Source: Streptomyces sp. NBC_00523 (lineage in GTDB: Bacteria > Actinomycetota > Actinomycetes > Streptomycetales > Streptomycetaceae). Taken from it: a DNA stretch of 64,000 nucleotides. How positions within the stretch are numbered: the stretch's first letter is position 1; the number at the start of each line of letters is the position of its first letter. Below are positions 50,180 through 57,425 of the stretch, one piece after another. The DNA lies in NCBI RefSeq assembly GCF_036346615.1, contig NZ_CP107836.1, forward strand, positions 2,232,001-2,296,000, written 5' to 3'. The translations under genes were made by a program, and so were the position numbers. The notes beneath the pieces were generated by a model, which had not been told where the DNA came from, ran no database searches, and worked only from the letters and a program-made list of their open reading frames with translations.

Positions 50180-50998
50180 TCAGCCCCTCCCCCGCACCGC
50201 GAACAGGTGCTCGATGACCTGGGCCACCCCGTCCTCCTCGTTGGTCCGGGCGTGTGTCTCCACGGCGGCCAGGACCGCCGGGTGGGCGTTGGCCATGGCG
50301 TAGCCCGTGCCGGCCCAGGCGAGGACCGTGAGGTCGTTGGGCATGTCGCCGAACGCGATGACGTCCGCCGCCTCGATGCCCCGCTCCGCGCAGAGCAGGG
50401 AGAGGGCGCCGGCCTTGGTGACGCCGGGGGCGCTGATCTCCAGCAGCCCGCGCCCGCCGGAGTGGGTGAGCTGGACGGTGTCGCCGGCCCCCTGGCGGGC
50501 GGCGGCGAGCAGGGTGTCGGCGTCGAGCTGTTCCGTCCAGGCGAGGAGCTTGGTGACGGGGGCCTCGGTGAGCCACAGCTCGGCGAGGGAGGCGACGGGG
50601 AGTTCGGCGCCCTCGTCCTCGGACAGGCGCAGCCGGTAGGCCGGTTCGTAGAAGACCTGGTTGCCGGTCTCCAGGGCGAAGCCGACGCCGGGGACGGCCG
50701 CGGCGAGCGCGGTGGCGACCTGCCGGGCCACGGTCAGGGACAGCATCTGCGAGGCGACGACGCTGCGGCTCGCCATGTCGTACACGAGGGCCCCGTTGCT
50801 GCACACCGCCGTGCCCACGAGGCCGGTGGCCTCGGCCAGCCGGTCCACGAAGCGGGGCGGCCGGGCGGTCACGATGACGATCTCCGCCCCGGCCTCCTCG
50901 GCGGTGCGCAGGGCGCGCAGGGTGCGGGGCGAGAGCGAGCCGTCCCCGCGCAGAAGGGTGCCGTCGAGATCGGAGGCGATCAACCGTGGAAGCGACAT
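50180..50998 (-). CDS. HAD superfamily phosphatase, Cof type
   Basis: Phosphatase of 272 residues in the Cof/YidA group that dephosphorylates sugar phosphates or similar metabolites. Motif I SDLDGTLL with the nucleophile Asp, motif II VTARPP, conserved Lys in PGVTKAGAL, motif III/IV FGDMPNDLTVL. The large C2B cap lies between. The ATG is clear. It is divergent from the DUF218 gene. Confidence 0.92.
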   Translation of the reverse strand: MSLPRLIASDLDGTLLRGDGSLSPRTLRALRTAEEAGAEIVIVTARPPRFVDRLAEATGLVGTAVCSNGALVYDMASRSVVASQMLSLTVARQVATALAAAVPGVGFALETGNQVFYEPAYRLRLSEDEGAELPVASLAELWLTEAPVTKLLAWTEQLDADTLLAAARQGAGDTVQLTHSGGRGLLEISAPGVTKAGALSLLCAERGIEAADVIAFGDMPNDLTVLAWAGTGYAMANAHPAVLAAVETHARTNEEDGVAQVIEHLFAVRGRG

Positions 50999-51104
50999 CG
51001 CCCGATGGTACGCGGACCGCCCGGACCGGTCCGAGAACCCTTTCGGCCGCCGGATCGTCCAGTAGGGCAGGGGCGGCTGCGCCCCGCGAACCAGGGGCGG
51101 GCGA

Positions 51105-51842
51105 GTGAGGGTACGGATGCGGCGGACACCGGGGGCCGAGCGGGCGCGGGGCGTCCGGCTGCTGAGAGCCCTGCGGCCCCGGCTGCCGAAAACTCGTCGG
51201 GGGCGGCGGCGGGCGGTGCAGGGGGTGATGGCCGCGTGTGTGCTGGCGCTCGCGCCGGCGACCTGGCTGCATGTGGTGGCCGATGCCCGGATCAGGACCG
51301 TCGAGGACGTGCCCGCACGGCAGGTCGCGGTGGTGTTCGGGGCCGGGCTGTGGGACGGGAAGCCGTCCCCGTACCTGGCGAACCGGCTGCGGACGGCCGC
51401 CGCGCTCTACCGGGAGGGCAAGGTGAGGGTCGTCCTGGTGACCGGGGACAACAGCCGCGTGGAGTACGACGAGCCGGACGCCATGCGGGCGTTCCTGGTC
51501 GGGAAGGGCGTGCCGGACGACCGGATCGTCAGCGACTTCGCGGGCTTCGACACCTGGGACTCGTGCGTGCGGGCGAAGAAGATCTTCGGCGTCGACCGGG
51601 CGGTGCTGGTGAGCCAGGGCTTCCACATCCGCCGCGCCATCGCGCTGTGCCGGGCGGCGGGGATCGACGCGTACGGGGTCGGGGTGGACGCCAGGCACGA
51701 CGTCACCTGGTACTACGGCGGGACGCGGGAGGTGTTCGCGGCGGGGAAGGCGGCGCTCGACGCCCTGTTCGAGCCGGACCCGCACTTCCTGGGCCCCCGG
51801 GAACGGGGCGTGGACGACGCGCTGGCGGCGGCCTCCCGCTGA
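51105..51842 (+). CDS. SanA/YdcF-like DUF218 protein, membrane-anchored
   Basis: Protein of 245 residues. A basic N terminus is followed by one membrane helix (residues about 36-58, VQGVMAACVLALAPATWLHV) and a DUF218 domain: VAVVFGAGLWDGKPSPYLAN, VVLVTGDNSRVEYDEPDAMR, TWDSCVRAKKIFGVDRAVLV. The E. coli relative SanA affects envelope barrier function and vancomycin exclusion at high temperature; a cell-envelope role is plausible here. GTG 51105 is used; no strong RBS. Confidence 0.87.
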   Translation: MRVRMRRTPGAERARGVRLLRALRPRLPKTRRGRRRAVQGVMAACVLALAPATWLHVVADARIRTVEDVPARQVAVVFGAGLWDGKPSPYLANRLRTAAALYREGKVRVVLVTGDNSRVEYDEPDAMRAFLVGKGVPDDRIVSDFAGFDTWDSCVRAKKIFGVDRAVLVSQGFHIRRAIALCRAAGIDAYGVGVDARHDVTWYYGGTREVFAAGKAALDALFEPDPHFLGPRERGVDDALAAASR

Positions 51843-51866
51843 CCGGAGGGCCGGGCCCGCCCGGCG

Positions 51867-52208
51867 TCAGACCGAGGTGACCGGGGCCGTCTCGGCCGAG
51901 ACCCAGCCGAGGTAGCGGGCGCTGCCCCGGAGCACCGGCAGGGCGATGATCTCCGGGGTCTCGTAGTCGTGCGCCTCCTGGAGGTGGGCCTCCAGCTCCT
52001 CGTACCGCTCGGCCGTCGTCTTGCAGAACAGCTGCCACTCCTCGGTGGCCTCGATGGCGTTCTGCCAGCGGTAGACGGAGGTGACGGGCGCGGAGATCTG
52101 CACGCACGCGGCGAGCCGCGCCTCGACCACTCCCCGCGCCAGCTCCCTCGCCTTCTCCTCGCTGTCCGTCGTGGTCAGTACGGTCAGCCATGCCGGCGTC
52201 GTCGTCAC
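51867..52208 (-). CDS. cutA: Divalent-cation tolerance protein CutA
   Basis: Trimeric ferredoxin-fold protein of 113 residues. Family blocks: LTTTDSEEKARELARGVVEA, RLAACVQISAPVTSVYRW, EEWQLFCKTT and YETPEIIALPV. The role of CutA in bacteria is unsettled despite its name; it is an intracellular oligomer of the PII-like fold. GGAGACGCGAAGTG precedes the ATG. Confidence 0.93.
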   Translation of the reverse strand: MTTTPAWLTVLTTTDSEEKARELARGVVEARLAACVQISAPVTSVYRWQNAIEATEEWQLFCKTTAERYEELEAHLQEAHDYETPEIIALPVLRGSARYLGWVSAETAPVTSV

Positions 52209-52274
52209 TTCGCGTCTCCTCGCAGCGGTCGGCGGTTCCTCCCCGATTGTGGGGTGCCGCCTCCCGCCGCGCCA

Positions 52275-52898
52275 TCAGCCGCCGTACGGGTGGGCCCTCT
52301 TCGCGTCCCGCAGCGCGCGGCCCCACCAGACGAGCTGGTCGAGCAGCGTCTTCACGGCGGCGTCCGGGCCGGCCGGGTCGCGGTGCCTGCCCGCGTCGTC
52401 GAACTGGGCACCGGCGTTGTGGAAGGAGACGGTGTCGCGAATCGAGACGGAGTGCAGCTCGGCGAAGACCTGGCGCAGGTGCTCGACCGCCCGCAGTCCG
52501 CCGGAGACCCCGCCGTAGGAGACGAACGCGACGGGTTTGGCCTGCCACTCGTCGCGGTGCCAGTCGATGAGGTTCTTCAGGGGCGCCGGGTAGGAGTGGT
52601 TGTACTCGGGGGTGACGACGACGAAGGCGTCCGCCTCGGCCAGCCGCGCCGAGACCCCGGCCAGCACCTCCCGGGCGTCGCCCTCCAGGCGGTAGGAGAG
52701 GGCGGTGGGCAGATCGAGACCGGCGACGTCGACCACGTCCGTTTCGATCGCGGGATGCGCGTCGGCGTGGGCGAGGAACCAGTCGGCGATGACGGGGGCG
52801 AACCGGCCCTCGCGGTTGCTGGCGAGGATGACGGCCACCTTCAGGGGGGCGGTCGCGGGCAGGGCGGTGGCGGTGGATTCCGCGGTGTTGAGGTCCAT
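52275..52898 (-). CDS. NADPH-dependent FMN reductase (probable SoxR target)
   Basis: Flavodoxin-like quinone/FMN reductase of 207 residues. FMN phosphate loop ILASNREGRFAPVIADWF, and VVVTPEYNHSYPAPLKNLID with the conserved PEYN motif. Such enzymes reduce quinones and flavins with NADPH. The promoter at 52906-52936 has the layout of a SoxR-activated promoter, and as I recall the S. coelicolor orthologue (SCO2478) is one of the few direct SoxR targets, responding to redox-cycling antibiotics. ATG 52898 is used. Confidence 0.92.
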   Translation of the reverse strand: MDLNTAESTATALPATAPLKVAVILASNREGRFAPVIADWFLAHADAHPAIETDVVDVAGLDLPTALSYRLEGDAREVLAGVSARLAEADAFVVVTPEYNHSYPAPLKNLIDWHRDEWQAKPVAFVSYGGVSGGLRAVEHLRQVFAELHSVSIRDTVSFHNAGAQFDDAGRHRDPAGPDAAVKTLLDQLVWWGRALRDAKRAHPYGG

Positions 52899-52905
52899 GG
52901 CGAAG

Positions 52906-52936
52906 ACGTTCGACCATCAACCATGGTTGAGGTCAA
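52906..52936 (-). promoter_or_regulatory. SoxR-type promoter and box
   Basis: On the minus strand TTGACC (-35, 52931-52936) and GAACGT (-10, 52906-52911) are separated by 19 bp. The spacer contains the perfect 14-bp palindrome TCAACCATGGTTGA (52917-52930), positioned exactly as the palindrome of the E. coli soxS promoter. It lies 8 bp before the FMN reductase ATG. Confidence 0.82.
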
Positions 52937-52991
52937 GCGTGATCGGGAACGGGCCTCCCGCCGGGTGCCGGCGGCCGCATACCGTGGCCGT

Positions 52992-53792
52992 ATGACGACT
53001 CCAGCAGCGACGGCCCTTCCGTACGCAGAGTTCGACGGCCGGCCCGCCACCGAGGAGGATCTGGGCCGGGCACTGTTCTTCAACTACGGCCACTTCACGG
53101 CGATGCAGGTACGCGGGGGCCGGGTGCGCGGTCTTGATCTGCACCTGGCCCGGCTGGACGCGGCCAACCGCGAGCTGTTCGAACTCCCCCTGGCCGGGGA
53201 GCTGGTGCGCCGGCTGATCCGGCACGCGCTGGAGAGCGCGGGCACGGCGGACGCCTCGGTGCGGGTGCACGCTTATCTGCCGCCGGGGAACACCGCGACG
53301 ACCGTGATGGTGGCGGTGCGGGAACCGGGCGGGATGGACCCCGGCCCGAAGAGCCTGAAGTCCGTCCCGTTCGCCCGGACCGCCGCGCACCTCAAGCGGC
53401 CCGGCGAGTTCGGCCAGACCTACTACGCGAACCTGGCCCGCCGCGCCGGTTACGACGACGCGCTGCTGACCCTGCCCGACGGCTCGGTGACCGAGGGGTC
53501 GGTCACCAACATCGGCTTCTGGGACGGCACGGCGGTCACCTGGCCGCAGGCCCCGGCCCTGTCCGGCGTGGCCATGGGCGTCCTGGAACGCGAGCTTCCG
53601 GGCGCGGGCCTGACGTCGCTGCGCCGGCCGGTGACCCTGGACGGGCTCGGGGCGTTCCGCTCGGCGTTCCTCACCAACTCGCTGGGCATGGCCCCGGTCG
53701 CCCGGATCGACGACACCGCGTTCACGGTGGACGCGGAGCTGATGAAGCGCCTGGCGGCGGCGTACGAGGCGGCACCGGGCGAGGCGGTCTGA
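52992..53792 (+). CDS. PLP-dependent aminotransferase class IV
   Basis: Fold-type IV PLP enzyme of 266 residues, related to aminodeoxychorismate lyase and branched-chain aminotransferases. FFNYGHFTAMQVRGGRVRGL at the N terminus, likely PLP Lys in AHLKRPGEFGQTYY, phosphate cup SVTEGSVTNIGFW, and a final LTNSLGMAPVARID segment. The exact reaction cannot be assigned. ATG 52992 has a TACCGT hexamer 6 nt upstream. It is divergent from the FMN reductase and shares the 93-bp gap containing the SoxR-type box. Confidence 0.88.
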   Translation: MTTPAATALPYAEFDGRPATEEDLGRALFFNYGHFTAMQVRGGRVRGLDLHLARLDAANRELFELPLAGELVRRLIRHALESAGTADASVRVHAYLPPGNTATTVMVAVREPGGMDPGPKSLKSVPFARTAAHLKRPGEFGQTYYANLARRAGYDDALLTLPDGSVTEGSVTNIGFWDGTAVTWPQAPALSGVAMGVLERELPGAGLTSLRRPVTLDGLGAFRSAFLTNSLGMAPVARIDDTAFTVDAELMKRLAAAYEAAPGEAV

Positions 53793-53794
53793 CC

Positions 53795-54268
53795 ATGGAG
53801 GCTCCCCTGCTGCTCCACATCGAGGGATCACGCCTGCCCGGGCGCTCCTGCCCGGCCGGACCCGGCTTCCCCGGCTACGAGAACATCCACGTGGGCGTCC
53901 AGCGCAAGGACCGCCCCGGGGAACTCCTCGGCCCGACGCCGGGAGACGCGCCGGGCGCCCGCTGGACCCTGGAATGCACGGCGGCCGAGGACGAGGAAGG
54001 GGTCGCGGTCCGGGGGCCGTACGTGCAGAACCGGCTGGGCGGGCGCTTCGTGTACCTGTCCTGGGGCACGGTCGACGCGGAGGGCCTGTTCACGATGTTC
54101 CGGCGGGCCAAGCTGATGTTCGCCGACGTCGACCCGGCCGTCCTGGCGGCGGCCGTGCGCTCGGGACATCTCACCGCCCGGCTTCCGCTCTCGGACGCCG
54201 AGGGGCGGCCGCTCTGCGCGCGCGTCCGGCCGCCGGTGATCGACTGGTCGGCCTCGGGGCGCCCCTGA
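53795..54268 (+). CDS. DUF5990 family protein
   Basis: Protein of 157 residues matching, as far as I can recall, the DUF5990 group: LLLHIEGSRLPGRSC, NIHVGVQRKDRPGELLGPTP, VQNRLGGRFVYLSWGTVD and RRAKLMFADVDPAVL. No catalytic residues are evident. It starts 2 bp after the aminotransferase stop codon and is surely cotranscribed with it. Confidence 0.75.
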   Translation: MEAPLLLHIEGSRLPGRSCPAGPGFPGYENIHVGVQRKDRPGELLGPTPGDAPGARWTLECTAAEDEEGVAVRGPYVQNRLGGRFVYLSWGTVDAEGLFTMFRRAKLMFADVDPAVLAAAVRSGHLTARLPLSDAEGRPLCARVRPPVIDWSASGRP

Positions 54269-54276
54269 CGCAGTCC

Positions 54277-54315
54277 GCCCCCTCCGGACCCAGGGGGGAG
54301 AGGTCCGGAAGGGGC
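54277..54315 (+). terminator. Hairpin terminator after the DUF5990 gene
   Basis: TCCGGACC pairs with GGTCCGGA, extended by CCCC/GGGG on the outside, with an 11-base loop. It starts 8 bp after the stop codon. The 361-bp gap that follows also holds a smaller hairpin (GGTGACGGAG / CTCCGTCACC, 54444-54476) of unknown role, probably in the leader of the next gene. Confidence 0.75.
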
Positions 54316-54629
54316 GTCGGCCGGGGGCGGCTGTGCGCACCGTCCCGTGGGGGGTTGTGATGCGTGTTCCCGCTCAACGACGTCTCACGCATGTGATGTA
54401 CGCCACATTGCCCGACGGGTCCGTCACCCGAACGGCACCAGGCGGTGACGGAGCGCGCACCCCACCCTCCGTCACCCCTGTGACCTGCGACGACACCGTT
54501 TGGCAAGGGGGCCACGCCGGGCCGGACGGGTGAGAGCTGACTTGGTGTCAGCAGGCATGGGGGCCGGTCCGGCTGTTGGCTCGGAGCCAGGACACACCCG
54601 CCAGCGCCCCCTGCTCGGAGGAAACCCCC

Positions 54630-55466
54630 ATGCGCCGTCCTGCCCGACTCGTGACCGGCACCGCCGCCGCGGCCCTGGCCGCCGCCGCGCTCGGCCTCAG
54701 CGCCGCCGCCCCGTCCGCGTACGGGGACGAGACGGCGCCACTGAGGATCACCCCCGCCAGCGCGGCGCCGGGCGCCACGGTCACCGTGGACACCACCGCC
54801 TGCGGGGGTGACAGCGCCGCCACCGGCGACGCGAGCGCGCTGGACGCCCCGGAGTTCCCGCTGGCGCCCGCCTCCCTCGAAGAGGCCCTGGCCGGCTCCT
54901 TCCGGGTGCCCGGCGGCGTCGCGCCCGGGTCCTACGGCATCGGCGTGGACTGCGCGAACGGCAAGAAGGCCACCGGCGAGATCGAGGTGAAGCCCGCGGA
55001 CCGGGCGGCCGGTGCCGAGGACCCCGCCGCCCCCGCCGGGACCACCGACTCGCCCACGTACGACTTCTCCGGCCTCGACGGCCTGGGCGGCGACGAGGAC
55101 ACGGAGGGGCTGGACGAGCCCGGCGGCCTCGACGGTCTCGACGCCGAGTCCGCCGGAGCCGCCCGCATCCCGGACGCCCCCGCCGAGGCGGGCCGCTCCA
55201 CGCCCACCGAGCGCCCGACCGGGCCCGGGCGTGACGAGACGGGCTCCGGCCGCGACGAGACCGGGGCAGGCCGCGAGACGCCCTCCGGGCACCGGACCTC
55301 GGCCGCGCCCACCGCCCCCTCGGGGCACGTGAAGACCGGAGTCGGCGGAAGCGTCGGCCCGGACACCACCCAGATCGCGGCGGGAGCCGGCGTCCTCGCC
55401 GCTGCCGCCGTCGGCGGAGCCTGGCTCCTGCGTCGCCGGGCGAGCGGCACGCGGGACGCCGGCTGA
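54630..55466 (+). CDS. Secreted, C-terminally anchored surface protein paired with sortase
   Basis: Protein of 278 residues. Signal peptide at residues 1-32 (MRRPARLVTGTAAAALAAAA), an immunoglobulin-like stretch (LRITPASAAPGATVTVDTTA) with a Cys pair, a long acidic Pro/Gly/Glu-rich stalk, and a C-terminal membrane helix with RRR stop-transfer (IAAGAGVLAAAAVGGAWLLR). No LPxTG or LAxTG motif precedes the helix; the sequence there is GGSVGPDTTQ. GGAGGAAA lies 6 nt before ATG 54630. The class F sortase gene follows after 98 bp, suggesting they work together. Confidence 0.75.
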   Translation: MRRPARLVTGTAAAALAAAALGLSAAAPSAYGDETAPLRITPASAAPGATVTVDTTACGGDSAATGDASALDAPEFPLAPASLEEALAGSFRVPGGVAPGSYGIGVDCANGKKATGEIEVKPADRAAGAEDPAAPAGTTDSPTYDFSGLDGLGGDEDTEGLDEPGGLDGLDAESAGAARIPDAPAEAGRSTPTERPTGPGRDETGSGRDETGAGRETPSGHRTSAAPTAPSGHVKTGVGGSVGPDTTQIAAGAGVLAAAAVGGAWLLRRRASGTRDAG

Positions 55467-55564
55467 CGGAGGCATCCACCCCTCCGTACCGCCCGGTGTC
55501 CGTCCCGGTGGCCCCGCGCCACCGGGACGGGACCGTTTCCGCTTCCGCACCCCGGAGGACCACC

Positions 55565-56188
55565 GTGTCCCAGAAAGCCAAGGGCTGGCTGCTCGTCGTC
55601 GTGGCGCTGGCCGGTGTCTGGCTGATCCAGAACGGCGCGGGCACCCGGCTCACCCCGCCCGGACCGGCCGCCGCCCAGGCGTTCGCCGCCGGGCCCGCCC
55701 TGCTGCCCGGCTCCCCGGTCGCCGAGCCGCTGCGCCCCTCCGCGCCCGTCCGCATCCGGATTCCCAGCATCCGGGTCGACGCCCCGATGATGCGGCTCGG
55801 GCTCGGGGCGGACGGCAGCCTGGACGTGCCGCCGGCCGGGAACACGGACATCGTCGGCTGGTGGAAGGACGGCACGCCGCCGGGCGCCAAGGGCACCGCG
55901 ATCGTCGCCGGCCACGTCGACAACGCGGAGGGCCCGTCGGTCTTCTACGACCTGGGCTCGCTGAAGAAGGGCAGCACCGTCGAGGTGGACCGGAAGGACG
56001 GCCGTACCGCCGTCTTCGCGCTCGACGCGATCGAGGTGTACGAGAGCGACGACTTCCCCGACCAGCGGGTCTACGGCGCCTCCGAGCACGCCTCGCTGCG
56101 CCTGATCACCTGCGGCGGCGGCTACTCCGAGGCGACCGGCTACCGGGGGAACGTGGTGGCGTACGCCCACCTCACGAGCGTGCGCTGA
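55565..56188 (+). CDS. Class F sortase
   Basis: Membrane-anchored transpeptidase of 207 residues. N-terminal signal anchor KGWLLVVVALAGVWLIQNGA, then the sortase barrel: catalytic His in AIVAGHVDNAEG, catalytic Cys in LRLITCGGGYSEATG and Arg in TGYRGNVVAYA. The short length and the IVAGHVD motif place it in class F, the actinobacterial group whose substrates are poorly known. GTG 55565 follows CGGAGGACC. The upstream surface protein is the obvious candidate substrate. Confidence 0.92.
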   Translation: MSQKAKGWLLVVVALAGVWLIQNGAGTRLTPPGPAAAQAFAAGPALLPGSPVAEPLRPSAPVRIRIPSIRVDAPMMRLGLGADGSLDVPPAGNTDIVGWWKDGTPPGAKGTAIVAGHVDNAEGPSVFYDLGSLKKGSTVEVDRKDGRTAVFALDAIEVYESDDFPDQRVYGASEHASLRLITCGGGYSEATGYRGNVVAYAHLTSVR

Positions 56189-56230
56189 GCCCCGCCGTAC
56201 GGAAGATCAGCTCTGCCACCGCACGAAGAG

Positions 56231-57019
56231 TCAGCTCTGCCACTGGTCGAACCCGAGCTTCGCCACCAGCGAGAACACCACCAACAGCAGCACCCCGCGC
56301 ACGAACTCGCTGCCCTTGCGCAGCGCCATCCGCGCGCCCAGCAGCCCGCCCGCCAGGTTGAACACCGCCATCAGCGCCGCCAGCTGCCACAGCACGTTGC
56401 CCTGGTACGCGAACATCGCGAGCGCCCCGGCGTTGGTGCAGACGTTGACGATCTTCGCGGTGGCCGACGCGGTCACCAGGTCGAGGTGGAGCACGGCGGT
56501 CAGGGCGAGCACCAGGAAGGTGCCCGTACCGGGGCCGAACAGTCCGTCGTACAGGCCGATGCCGCCGCCCACCAGGGCGATCGCGGTGATCCTGCGGGCC
56601 CGGGTGACCTGGGGCGGGACGCCGTCCCCGGCGGCCCGGCCGAACTGGGGCCGCAGCATCACGAACCCGGCGACCGCCAGCAGCACCACCATGATCACCG
56701 GCCGCAGCACCTCGCTGCTGATCCCGGCGGCGAAGAACGCGCCGGTCATCGACCCGGCCAGGGCCGCGAACCCGATCCGGACCGCCGTGCCCACCTTCAC
56801 CGGAGCCTTGCGCGCGTAGGTGACGGCGGCGCCCGAGGTGCCGACGATGGCGACCGCCTTGTTGGTGCCGAGGATCTGCGCGGCCGGCAGGTGCGGCAGA
56901 CCGAGCAGCAGCGCGGGCAGCAGAAGCAGTCCGCCGCCCCCGACCACCGCGTCGACCCAGCCCGCCGCGGCGGCGGCGAGGCACAGCACGACAAGGGTGG
57001 TCAGGGTGATGTCCGGCAT
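56231..57019 (-). CDS. TauE/SafE family permease
   Basis: Integral membrane protein of 262 residues with about eight helices (LTTLVVLCLAAAAAGWVDAV, VGGGGLLLLPALLLGLP, and others). GWVDAVVGGGG near the N terminus and GLYDGLFGPGTGTFLVLAL in the middle are the two halves of the TauE/SafE repeat. Relatives export sulfite, sulfoacetate or similar anions. ATG 57019 lies 7 nt after a TAGGGT hexamer (57027-57032 on the minus strand), a leaderless pattern. It is divergent from nirBD; a link to sulfite or nitrite handling is possible but unproven. Confidence 0.9.
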   Translation of the reverse strand: MPDITLTTLVVLCLAAAAAGWVDAVVGGGGLLLLPALLLGLPHLPAAQILGTNKAVAIVGTSGAAVTYARKAPVKVGTAVRIGFAALAGSMTGAFFAAGISSEVLRPVIMVVLLAVAGFVMLRPQFGRAAGDGVPPQVTRARRITAIALVGGGIGLYDGLFGPGTGTFLVLALTAVLHLDLVTASATAKIVNVCTNAGALAMFAYQGNVLWQLAALMAVFNLAGGLLGARMALRKGSEFVRGVLLLVVFSLVAKLGFDQWQS

Positions 57020-57175
57020 GAGCACGACCCTATGAAGCGGATGCGAGCACCGTCCAACCGTTCCGGGGCCGCACCGGGAAAGTTGAGCCAACTCTGAGGT
57101 TTCCGCAGGGCAAGGCCCCTTTTCCGACCTCAGCCGGCCGCCTCACAGACCTTTCGGGCGGGTGCTGAGCGCAAG

Positions 57176-57229
57176 GTTCCTCCCGGGAAACAGCGGGGAA
57201 CCGGCCGGGTAACACCGCCCGGACACGCT
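57176..57229 (+). promoter_or_regulatory. nirB upstream region: GlnR/PhoP-like half-sites in 11-bp register
   Basis: Four half-site-like pentamers occur exactly 11 bp apart: GTTCC (57176), GAAAC (57187), GAACC (57198) and GTAAC (57209). The GlnR consensus I remember is gTnAC-n6-GaAAC. A CACGCT hexamer at 57224-57229 lies 7 nt before an ATG at 57237, giving a plausible promoter just downstream of the sites. Confidence 0.55.
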
Positions 57230-57236
57230 TGTCGTC

Positions 57237-57425
57237 ATGAGCACACAGGCCCGGCGCCTGTGGCCCTGCCGAATCTGCTCGCCGACGACGGAGGCCCCGA
57301 GATGCCGGTGTCCACTCCCCCGACCGCCCCCACCTCAGGCCCTGCCGCCGTGCCGACGCTCGTGGTCGTCGGACACGGGATGGTCGGCCAGCGCTTCCTG
57401 GAGGCCCTGGCCGAGCGCGGTCTGA
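57237..57425 (+). CDS. Possible leaderless upstream ORF overlapping nirB start
   Basis: A 62-codon frame starting at ATG 57237, 7 nt after CACGCT, in a different frame from nirB and running 124 bp into it. The predicted peptide has early Cys pairs (CRIC, CRC) but the rest is Pro/Arg/Ser-rich, as expected of a shadow frame. It could be a leader ORF for nirB or simply chance; I list it because the start spacing matches other leaderless genes here. Confidence 0.2.
   Translation: MSTQARRLWPCRICSPTTEAPRCRCPLPRPPPPQALPPCRRSWSSDTGWSASASWRPWPSAV

Noticed and set aside
54269..54629. c-di-AMP (ydaO-type) riboswitch before the surface protein gene
   Set aside because: The gap has hairpins and the protein is envelope-linked, but I could not match the conserved core of the ydaO motif.
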